Shown here piece after piece: positions 56,948 to 64,000 of a stretch of 64,000 nt of DNA. The notes below the pieces were generated by a model. It saw only the letters and a list, made by a program, of their open reading frames with translations, was not told where the DNA came from and searched no databases. Made by a program: the position numbers and the translations under genes. The DNA comes from Dama dama (lineage: Eukaryota; Chordata; Mammalia; Artiodactyla; Cervidae): assembly GCF_033118175.1 (NCBI RefSeq), contig NC_083692.1, positions 94,606,501 through 94,670,500 of the forward strand. The letters are read 5' to 3'. Numbering within the stretch: position 1 is the first letter of the stretch; each line of letters begins with the position of its first letter.

Positions 56948-56969
56948 AAAAACAAACAAACAAACAAAC
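56948..56969 (-). mobile_element. Tail-only micro-insertion with 17-bp target duplication
   Basis: A 22-base (AAAC)n-type A-rich insert lies between two exact copies of aaagtctcccactatta (56,931-56,947 and 56,970-56,986). In the L1 endonuclease frame the duplication appears as the repeated peptide VGDF. The arrangement, A-rich insert plus long target duplication, is what LINE machinery makes when little but a tail is copied. Confidence 0.8.
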
Positions 56970-57439
56970 AAAGTCTCCCACTATTATTGTGTTATTGTTG
57001 ATTTTCTCTTTCATACTCGTTAGCATTTTCCTTACATATTGCGGTGCTCCTATGTTGGGTGCATATATATTTATAATTGTTATATCTTCTTCTTGGATTG
57101 ATCCTTTGTTCATTATGTGGTGTCCTTCTCTGTCTCTTTTCACAGCCTTTATTTTAAAGTCTATTTTAGCTGATATGAGTGTTGCAACTCCTGCTTTCTT
57201 TTGGTCTCCATTTGCGTGAAATATTTTTTCCAGCTCTTCACTTTCAGTCTGTATGTGTCCCTTGTTTTGAGGTGGGTCTCTTGTAGACAGCATATATAGG
57301 GGTCTTGTTTTTGTATCCATTCAGCCAGTCTTTGTCTTTTGGTTGGGGCATTCAACCCATTTTCATTTAAGTAATTACTGATAGGTATGGTCCCATTGCC
57401 ATTTACTTTGTTGTTTTGGGTTTGGGTTTATACAACCTT

Positions 57440-58085
57440 TCTGTTTCCTGTCTAGAGAAGATCCTTTAGCATTTGTTGAAGAGCTGGTTTGGTGGTGCTG
57501 CATTCTCTCAGCTTTTTCTTGTCTGTAAAGCTTTTGAGATCTCCTCCATATCTGAATGAGATCCTTGCTGGGTACAGTAATTTAAGTTGTAGGTTATTCT
57601 CTTTCATTTCTTTAAGTATGTCCTGCCATTCCCTTCTGGTCTGAAGAGTTTCTATTGATAGATCAGCTGTTATCCTTATGGGAATCCCTTTGTGTGTTAT
57701 TTGTTGTTTCTCCCTTGCTGCTTTTAATATTTGTTCTTTGTGTTTGATCTTTGTTAATTTGATTAATATGTGCCTTGGGGTGTTTCACCTTGGGTTTATC
57801 CTGTTTGGTACTCTCTGAGTTTTTGGACTTGTGTAACTATTTCCTTCCCCATTTTAGGGAAGTTTTCAGCTATTATCTCCTCGAGTATTTTCTCATGGCT
57901 TTTCTTTTTGTTTTCTTCTTCTGGGACTCCTATGATTTGAATGTTGGGGCGTTTCACATTGTCCCAGAGGTCCCTGAGGTTGTCCTCATTTCTTTTGATT
58001 CTTTTTTTCTTTTTTCCTCTCTGCTTCATTTATTTCCACCATTTTATCTTCTACCTCACTCTTCCTATCTTCTGCCTCCATTATT
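57440..58085 (-). pseudogene. L1 ORF1 fragment
   Basis: Minus-strand text encodes the L1 ORF1 middle and C-terminal part with frame breaks: a 77-codon frame (58,029-57,796) reads RNEDNLRDLWDNVKRPNIQI and PEEENKKKSHEKILEEIIAE, the RNA-recognition region start; the rest lies in other frames to about 57,440. The coiled-coil N-terminus is missing on this strand and reappears inverted at 58,560-58,728. Confidence 0.85.
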
Positions 58086-58099
58086 CTACTGTATAGTTG

Positions 58100-58728
58100 G
58101 AGAAATCTTGAGGTTACTAGAAGAATAAGACTGAAATCCAGAGGCAGGAGACTGAAGCCCAAAACCTGAGAACACCAGAGAATCCTGACTACAGGGAACA
58201 TTAAGTAATAAGAGATCATCCAAAAGCCTCCATACCTACGCTGAAACCAACCACCACCCAAGAGCCAATAAGTTCCAGAGCAAGATATACCACGCAAATT
58301 CTCCAGCAACACAGGAACATAGCCCTGAGCGTCAACATACAGGTTGCCCAAAGTCACACCTAACACATAGACCCATCTCAAAACTCACTACTGGACACTC
58401 CATTGCACTCCAGAGAGAAGAAATCCAGTTCCATGCACCAGAACACTGACACAAGCTTCCCTAACCAGGAAACCTTGACAAGCCAATCGTCCAACCCCAC
58501 CCACTGGGAGAAACCTCCACAATAAGAAGGCACCACAGACCACCAGAATACAGAAAGGCCACTCCAGACACAGCAATCTAAACAAGATGAAAAGGCAGAG
58601 AAATACCCAGCAGGTAAAGGATCATAAAAAATGCCCACCAAGCCAAACAAAAGAGGAGGAGATAGGGAATCTACCTGAAAAAGAATTTAGAATAATGATA
58701 ATAAAAATTATCCAAAATCTTGAAAAGT
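58100..58728 (+). mobile_element. Inverted L1 5' UTR and ORF1 start
   Basis: Plus-strand 5' UTR text (aagactgaaatccagaggca, gatcatccaaaagcctccat) up to the ORF1 start near 58,590 (atgaaaaggcagagaaatac) and gaggaggagatagggaatct, aagaatttagaataatgata. It abuts the minus-strand L1 at about 58,085-58,100. The orientation flip together with complementary parts of one L1 is the classic 5' inversion. A stretch of the ORF1 coiled coil is missing at the joint. Minus-strand frames here (58,378-58,650) are shadows. Confidence 0.9.
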
Positions 58729-59030
58729 GACACTTTTAATGTAAATGACTAAAATATTCCTCAGCCAAACTTACAGATAGCTGGCCTAGGTCATCTGAAC
58801 GTGCAACTTTAATATACACCAGCTGCTTATAAACTGGTAAGTTTATATAGTGATTCCTAATTCATAACTAAGCTTGTAAATGAAGCCATGAGATCTCTTG
58901 AAGGAGGCAGGAAATGTGCCAGACCACCTTACCTGCCTCCTGGGAAACCTTTATGCAGGTCAAGAAGCAACAGTTAGAATCAAACATGGAACATCGAATG
59001 GTTCAAAATTGGGAAAGGAGTATGTCAGGG

Positions 59031-59537
59031 TGTTGCAGGGAGGAAGTCAATTCTAACTCCATGTTGGAAACTGCTTCTTTGACTTGCTTTTATTATTATA
59101 ATCATACTCAATGGCTTGCCTGGAGGATCCTGCCCCTCTACTTGACTGTAAACTAAAGTGCCTTTGTTCAGCTCTTGGAGAGATAGTTTGTCCCTGCCCG
59201 CCTATGAATAGAAGAGATTAACACACCCCTTCTGAAGGCTGGACATTCATTCCCTTGGAGATGTTTTACTAGACTGAAGACCCTTCTATTTTACTTCCCC
59301 ACTGTGTCTCCCTCTCTATTCTGCTTTTGACTTTAGCTCCGCATTGCTACTTTCTCTCTGACCTATAAAAGAACCTGGCATCCAGGCCCCAATAAGATGG
59401 TTATTTTGAGGTGCTAGGCTGCCATCTTCTCGGTCTGCCAGCTCCCCAATTAAAGTCTGTTTCTGGCCTCAATATTTCATCTCTTGGATTCATTGGCCTA
59501 TTGTGTGGCAAACAGGGTGAGCTTAGACTTGGTAACA
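59031..59537 (+). mobile_element. Solo LTR, family B, inside BovB
   Basis: Starts TGTTGCAGGGAGG and ends TTGGTAACA. TATAAAA at 59,364-59,370 and ATTAAA at 59,449-59,454 mark a promoter and a polyadenylation signal. The split BovB reads gtcaggg / aagactgtata, where intact BovB has gtcaaggctgtata, consistent with a decayed 4-bp duplication. Family B members are at 474-1,676 and 62,285-62,759. Confidence 0.9.
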
Positions 59538-59583
59538 AAGACTGTATATTGTCACCTTACTTATTTAACTTATATGCAGAGTA

Positions 59584-59759
59584 ACCCTGGTCTTCCATAT
59601 TGCAGATGGATTCTTTACCAGCTGAACCACAAGGAAAGCCCAAGAATACTGGAGTGGGTAGCCTATCTGTTTTCCAGGGGATCTTCTCCACCCAGGAATT
59701 GAACTGGGATCTCTTGCATTGCAGGTAGATTCTTTACCAACTGAGCTATTAGGGAAGCC
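59584..59759 (-). mobile_element. tRNA-type SINE, antisense, with doubled tRNA head
   Basis: Flanked by a perfect 15-bp duplication cttatatgcagagta (59,569-59,583 and 59,760-59,774). It contains two antisense tRNA-like heads: gattctttaccagctgaacc at 59,609 and gattctttaccaactgagct at 59,729, with a Bov-A scrap (aagaatactggagtgggtag) between. So it looks like a truncated tRNA dimer, not the usual single-head Bov-tA. Confidence 0.85.
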
Positions 59760-60590
59760 CTTATATGCAGAGTACATCATGCGAAATGCAGGGCTGGATG
59801 AAGCACAAGCTGGAATCAAGATTGTTGGGATAAATATCAATAACCTTAGATATGCAGATGACAACACCCTTATGGCAGAAAGCAAAGATTAAAGAGCCTT
59901 TTGATGAAAGTGAAAGAGGAGAGTGAAAAAGCTGGCTTAAAACTCAACATTCAAGAAATGAAGATTATGGCATCTTATCCCATCACTTCATGGCATATAG
60001 ATAGGGAAACAATGGAAACAGCAACAAACTTTATTTTCTTAGGCTCCAAAATCACTGTAGTTGGTGATCACAGCCATGAAATTAAAAGACACTTACTTCT
60101 TGGAAGAAAACCTATGACCAGCTTAGACAGCATATTAAAAAGCAGAGACATTACTTTGGCAACAAAGGTCTGTCTAGTCATGTATGGATGTGAGAGTTGG
60201 ACCATAAAGAAAGTGAAGAGTGTTGAAGGATTGATGCTTTTGAACTATGGTGTTGGAGAAGACTCTTGAGAGACCCTTGGACTGCAATGAGATCCAACTA
60301 GTCAATCCTAAAGGGAATCAGTTCTGAATATTCATTGGAAGGACTGATGTTGAAGCTGAAACCAATACTTTGGCCACCTGATGTGAAGAATTGACTCATT
60401 TGAAAAGACCCTGATGCTGGGAAAGATTGAAGGCAGGAGGTGAAGGGGACAACAGAGGATGAGATGGTTGGATGACATCACCGACCTAATGGACAAGCTC
60501 CAGGAGATGGTGAAGAATAGGGAAGCCTGGTGTGTTGCAGTCCATGGGGTCGCAAAGAGCTGGACACGACTGAGAGACTGAACAACAATA

Positions 60591-61123
60591 ATGAGAACTC
60601 TAGTCTGCCTCTTCATGTCTATGTACATATTATATATGAAGTATCTCTACTTCTAAAAGGTAATATCAATATGAAGAACGCTGAAAGAGAAACAAGAGTG
60701 TGGCCACAATACTCTTTAGACTCTGGAGAAAATTGGCTAAGACAAAATTTCTTTTGAAATTACAAAATCACTTATTTTTGAGTATGTAAGTAAGACCAGG
60801 TAGCTTGTTAAAAACTTGCCTAAAAACAAACACACACACACACACACACATGCAAAAAAAAAAAAACCCTTGAGGTTAACTCTTATCATGTCCTTGAAAT
60901 ACACAGCCTTCCTTGCCTTGGATTTAGAGCAAAAAACAAAAAAACAAAAAATGGGGGAAGTGAGGCACAGGAGATGTAAGCTTGGCTTACAGGTGACTGT
61001 TTCTGAATGGGAAAAGATACAGAAAGTAAAAAGAAGTTTTGTGGAAAGTGGAATCCGAGAAAAGAATTTCATCCATGGGACAAGTTTTATTAAGATGTCT
61101 GCCTTTGAAATCTTCCATGGTTT
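60591..61123 (+). mobile_element. Retroviral interior fragment, same family as 25.6-28.4 kb
   Basis: Plus strand 60,940-61,110 matches the reverse complement of about 27,715-27,930: shared words cttacaggtg(a/g)ctgtttc, aatgggaaaagat versus gatgggagaac, and tggaaagtggaatccgagaaaag versus its match. A (CA)n microsatellite lies at 60,829-60,850. Non-coding. The interior lies in the opposite orientation to the provirus at 22.3-30.6 kb. Interrupted by the LTR at 61,124. Confidence 0.65.
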
Positions 61124-61625
61124 TGTTGCAGGAAGGTGAACCGACCCTTTCCAGGGCCCAAATGAGGCTCTTGTCTAACATTCGGAAGTGAATTGTCTCA
61201 GGAGACACAAGTGCTGACAAAGCAAGAGACTTTATTGGCAAGGGGCGTCTGGGAGGAGAGCAGCAGGGTCAGGGAACCCAGGAGGACTGCTCTGCCAGGC
61301 GGCCTGCCATCGCGGGTTTTATGGTGATGGGATTAGTTTCCGCACTGTCTTTGGCCAAACATTCTGACTCAGAGTCCTTCTTGGCTGTGCAGTCATCACT
61401 CAAGTCATCAGCCAAGATGGATGTCAGCGAGGAGGATTCTGGGAGGTGGTTGGATGCGTGGTGTTACCTTTTGACCATTCCTGAGCTCTTCCGGTTGGTG
61501 GTGGCTTGTTAGTTCCATGTTCCTTACCAGGACCTCCTGTCGTAAAACAATTCATGCAGATGGCTATATGGTTAGATGGTGCCTGGCCAGGGTGGGCGGT
61601 TTCCATCATTGTGCCTCCCCTAACA
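61124..61625 (-). mobile_element. LTR, family C, antisense, in the retroviral interior
   Basis: On the minus strand it starts TGTTAGGGGAGGC and ends CTTCCTGCAACA, as the family C LTR at 31,109-31,582 does. Flanks gttt (61,120-61,123) and gtta (61,626-61,629) agree in 3 of 4 bases. The region between the two arms of interior text resumes directly after it. The open frames on both strands are shadows. Confidence 0.9.
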
Positions 61626-62284
61626 GTTATTCCGTCCCTCCCTCCCCTAACAGATATTCGGCTAAGTGACTATCTATTGTTGAAATCAAACAGTCAGGGG
61701 CGTTTGGCTTTCCTGGCCCCCTGACAAACCTCATTTTTATTTCATGGAATAAAGCCTTCTCAGGCTTCGAGATTAATGCAACCACAATGAAAAAATTTTT
61801 TTCTGTTTCATTAAATATTAAATTACAGTTTTGTTAATTAAGGTTTGTGTTTGCCAAAACTCACTTCCCAGGTAGTTGCTTGCTCTTGTGTTTTATTGTT
61901 AAAAAGTTTACTTGAGCTATCAAGGGACACTCTAAGTTTATTTCTAAAACTTATCTCACTAATCTATCTTTGGATAAAGATCAGATGCCACCTGCCCTGC
62001 AACCAGAGAATTATACATTGTGAAAAAGACATAATTCAAAGGACTATCACCAATCTAGGCTTCCTTGGTGGCTCAGAGGTTAAAGCATCTGCCTCCAATG
62101 CGGGAGACCTGGGTTCGATCCCTCGGTCGGGAAGATCCCCTGGAGAAGGAAATGGTAACCCACTCCAGTACTCTTGCCTGGAGAATCCCATAGATGGAGG
62201 AGCCTGGTAGGCTACAGTCCACAGGGTCACAAAGAGTCAGAAACAACTGAGCAACTTCACTTCACTATCACCAACCTGGACAGA
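61626..62284 (+). mobile_element. Retroviral interior fragment, continued
   Basis: 61,715-61,990 matches the reverse complement of about 26,205-26,750: gttttgttaattaaggtttg, ctcacttcccaggtagttgc versus its counterpart, and ggacactctaagtttatttc versus ggacactataagttttt. About 900 bp of the corresponding provirus segment is absent here. A Bov-tA (62,057-62,263) was inserted near the end, and the next LTR follows. Confidence 0.65.
62057..62263 (+). mobile_element. Bov-tA SINE
   Basis: ggcttccttggtggctcaga to gaaacaactgagcaacttca, flanked by actatcaccaatct (62,043-62,056) and actatcaccaacct (62,264-62,277), 13 of 14. Full unit. Shadows on the plus and minus strand. Confidence 0.93.
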
Positions 62285-62759
62285 GTATAAGGGAGAAGGG
62301 GTTAACTTTAAATTTACACTGGACCTGCTTCTTTAACCCTTTAACCTTTAACCCTGAGACTTTAACCCTTTTTTGTTATTATAAACTTACATAATGGTCT
62401 GCCTGAGGAAGGTAGCCTGAGCTGCCCACCTGTGAAGGCTGTAAGGAAGTGAAACTAACACATTCCTCTGCCTAAGGCTTGCCCCCACCCCACCCCCCCC
62501 CACCCCCCAGTCTAGGGGACATTTGCAAGGACTGAATAGTTTTACTTTGTTTCCTCACTCCCCCCTGCCCCCCATGCATCTCTGATCCATAAAAGAACCT
62601 GGCAACCAGGCCTTGACAAGATGGTTATTTTGAGACACTAGCCTGCCATCATCTTGGTCAGTTGGCTTTGAGTTAAGTCTCTTCCTTGCCTCATCCCCTC
62701 ATCTCTCAGATTCACTGGCCTGCTGTGTGATGAGAAGAGCAAGCCTGGACTCAGTAACA
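62285..62759 (+). mobile_element. 5' LTR, family B, of a class I provirus
   Basis: Same family as the solo LTRs at 474 and 59,031: atccataaaagaacctggca, gatggttattttgagacact, and the 3' end gcctggactcagtaaca. Unlike those it is followed by retroviral leader, gag and protease text, so it is the 5' LTR of an element that runs off the window's right edge. The exact 5' edge (about 62,285) is not marked by a TG start that I can fix. Confidence 0.75.
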
Positions 62760-62762
62760 ATT

Positions 62763-62780
62763 TGGTGCAGCCAGGCAGGT
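62763..62780 (+). promoter_or_regulatory. Candidate primer-binding site
   Basis: tggtgcagccaggcaggt lies three bases after the LTR end, the right place. Its first seven bases would suit a tRNA with a 3' end TGCACCA (tRNA-Gly type), but the rest does not match the tRNA-Gly complement tggtgcattggccgggaa, so the primer is unassigned. Confidence 0.35.
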
Positions 62781-63174
62781 GCCTTGCTGCTGGTGGCTAG
62801 CTGGCCCTGATCAGGGAATACTGGGACCATTTGTCCTGAGGGTATTTTCTTCAAGATTCACTGTAGTGGCACTGGCTGCCCCCAGTGCTTGGCAGTTGAG
62901 ACAAGGAACTGACAAACTTCCTAGAGTTGATGGGCTCGATTTAATTTGTAGGTTAAGTCTACCCAATCCAATAGCCGATTCAGCTAGTTTGCTTGTTCTG
63001 TGTGCCCTTTTGTGTTAGGAGCTCACGGGCTGAGTTTTGGAGGGTAAGTCACTCCAGTGTGCACACTGGGAACATCTTCTCTTATCAATTTATGCTTTTC
63101 CTTTAGGGGAGAAGTCAATTTGTTTGGGGTACCCTGTTGGAGAGGCGAGGTGTTGTTGGACTCTACCCTGAACC

Positions 63175-63373
63175 GGCTCATTTGGGAACTAGTTCTTGTG
63201 GGGCAAGCCCCCCTAGTTGGAATTAGCTCATTTGTTTTGTAGGGTAAATTTGTTTACCTGATTTGGGAATTGGCTAACTTGGAACCAGGTCATTGGGGAG
63301 CTAGTTCTTGTGGGGGTGGGTAGTCTAGTTGGAATTAGTTCATTTGTTTTGTAGGGTAACTTATTTACCTGAT
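63175..63373 (+). repeat. Direct repeat in the retroviral leader
   Basis: Two copies of a block: ggaactagttcttgtggggc ... ctagttggaattagctcatt ... gtagggtaaatttgtttacc (63,184-63,260) and ggagctagttcttgtggggg ... ctagttggaattagttcatt ... gtagggtaacttatttacct (63,297-63,370), spaced about 113 bp. Leader repeats are seen in some class I elements. No function assigned. Confidence 0.8.
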
Positions 63374-63479
63374 GAGAAAATCGATTCATCTGTATACATT
63401 GATGCTGTAATGAATCTATCTGTGCTATTTTTGTTAGACTTTGCGTCTTGTGTGTTTTGGTGTTATGAAGCTTATAAAC

Positions 63480-63572
63480 ATGGGAAATATTTCACCTATG
63501 CAGAAAGAAAGATCTTTGGGGTGCATATTAGATTTGTTAAGATCAGAAGAGCAATTGCTTACAATTAAGTAA
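63480..63572 (+). pseudogene. Retroviral gag start (30 codons, then a stop)
   Basis: ATG-GGA at 63,480 gives Met-Gly, the N-myristoylation start of a matrix protein, then the class I gag phrase SLGCILDLL, parallel to SPLGCILRNW in the gag relic at 28,940-29,170. A TAA follows at 63,570-63,572. Nearly all of gag after this is absent, because protease text starts only about 100 bases later. Confidence 0.6.
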
Positions 63573-63676
63573 TCTGGCAGTCAGAAGCACTGTACGAAGG
63601 TGAGGAACACTCTGATAATGAGCAGGCCCGCAGGCTCCCTTGAACATGAGACATCCAATTCTAATTTCCCCTACAG

Positions 63677-63760
63677 GAGCCCTGGATAACTTTGACAGTG
63701 GGGAAGAAGTTGATTGACTTTGTGATAGATACTTCTTTCCTTTGTAAATTAAATGCTCAA
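63677..63760 (+). pseudogene. Retroviral aspartic protease relic
   Basis: The frame reads EPWITLTVGKKLIDFVIDTS, which follows the gammaretroviral protease start (EP-W-T-L-V then a hydrophobic stretch before the catalytic D-T-G). Here the active site reads D-T-S at 63,728-63,736. Downstream, FSPEQLDIRVPQGP keeps protease-like text before stops appear. Together with the gag start it shows a minimal order of gag, then pro, with gag mostly deleted. Confidence 0.6.
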
Positions 63761-64000
63761 ATAGCCTTTTCCCCAGAACAGCTTGACATCAGGGTCCCAC
63801 AGGGGCCTTTGTGACCTTGTCCAATCTGGGGAACTTTGACTTCCATCTGGGGCCTTTGACTCCAATTAGGGGTGTTCTCCTTGTGAAGGGAAACTCCGTC
63901 TACCAGGCACTTTGGAGAAAGGTCACTGGTTTAATGGGACTGGAAAGTCATGCTAATGTGACTTTCCGGCTGGCTAGGTTTTGGTTTATTCGGCTTACTT

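Larger units (their letters stand above)
53185..58085 (-). mobile_element. Bovine-type L1, antisense, 3' end to ORF1
   Basis: Left end is the antisense bovine L1 3' UTR (ttagttggaggctaattact, ttgacatgaatcagccatgg, cctccctccccatcccatcc). It continues through ORF2 (54,373-about 57,360) into ORF1 (57,440-58,085). Intact L1 of this family is over 6 kb, so about 4.9 kb is present here plus the inverted 5' part at 58,100-58,728. The text is far cleaner than the other L1s in the window, so it is the youngest LINE-1 here, although frames are broken. Confidence 0.93.
58899..60590 (+). mobile_element. BovB LINE 3' part, interrupted by LTR and SINE
   Basis: Flanked by atgagatctct (58,888-58,898) and atgagaactct (60,591-60,601), 10 of 11. 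BovB text starts at the LTCLLRNL-equivalent (agaccaccttacctgcctcc), is split by a solo LTR (59,031-59,537) and a SINE (59,584-59,759), and ends gactgaacaacaataatg. RT motif C appears as RYADDNTLMAE (59,849-59,880), followed by KIMA-type text; other parts of the enzyme are lost. A frame at 59,901-60,269 is its relic. Confidence 0.92.

Noticed and set aside
1..64000. CRISPR array, operons, bacterial promoters or terminators
   Set aside because: The minisatellites have no unique spacers between constant repeats, and the whole window is ruminant nuclear DNA.

Overview
The window reads as ruminant (bovid) nuclear DNA made almost entirely of transposable elements. Diagnostic families visible in the sequence are BovB (RTE-type LINE, at least eight fragments), tRNA-derived Bov-tA/Bov-A2 SINEs, CHR-type tRNA-Glu SINEs, a young bovine-type L1, and several class I (gammaretrovirus-like) LTR families. 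Those families, not any host gene, are the basis for the organism call. I found no intact protein-coding host gene. The long open frames are decayed retrotransposon enzymes or period-of-three artefacts of minisatellites.

Layout. 0-3.1 kb: an L2 relic, then a nest of an older LTR containing a solo LTR (ATAT target duplication) that itself contains a BovB tail (12-bp duplication); then a CHR SINE, a Bov-tA and an old L1 3' end. 3.5-6.6 kb: BovB and old antisense L1. 6.7-12.4 kb: two arrays of a ~60-bp minisatellite whose unit is itself a hairpin, each followed by the same ~1.25 kb of DNA, i.e. an ancient tandem duplication. 12.4-16.6 kb: mostly unclassified single-copy-looking DNA. 16.6-18.9 kb: a 63-bp minisatellite with a higher-order duplication. 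19.2-20.6 kb: simple repeat, L1 tail and SINEs.

20.6-33.3 kb: a decayed plus-strand L1 split by an 8.3-kb minus-strand provirus (22,314-30,638; two LTRs, polypurine tract, tRNA-Ile-type primer site, gag matrix relic, two BovB insertions, SINEs) and by a solo LTR (31,109-31,582, CTAA duplications). 33.3-38 kb: BovB, an L1 5' region and a MaLR-like LTR. 38-45.4 kb: a badly decayed minus-strand gammaretroviral element with recognisable RT, then an old L1 tail, another LTR, SINEs and a GC-rich ~30-bp minisatellite. 47-53 kb: LTR and L1 scraps and an inverted pair of BovB elements. 53.2-58.7 kb: a 5.5-kb minus-strand bovine L1 whose 5' end is inverted (twin-priming form) and whose endonuclease region carries a tail-only micro-insertion. 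58.9-64 kb: BovB split by a solo LTR, internal retroviral sequence related to the 22-30 kb provirus but in opposite orientation, and at the right edge the 5' part of another class I element (LTR, leader, gag start, protease).

The value of the window is stratigraphic. Nested insertions give an order of events: L1 before the tRNA-Ile provirus before BovB/SINEs; LTR-A before LTR-B before BovB. The least explained structures are the hairpin-unit minisatellite with its duplicated flank and the 63-bp array with its repeated higher-order block. Boundaries and family names come from reading and recall of consensus sequences, without an alignment; family subtypes are therefore deliberately coarse.
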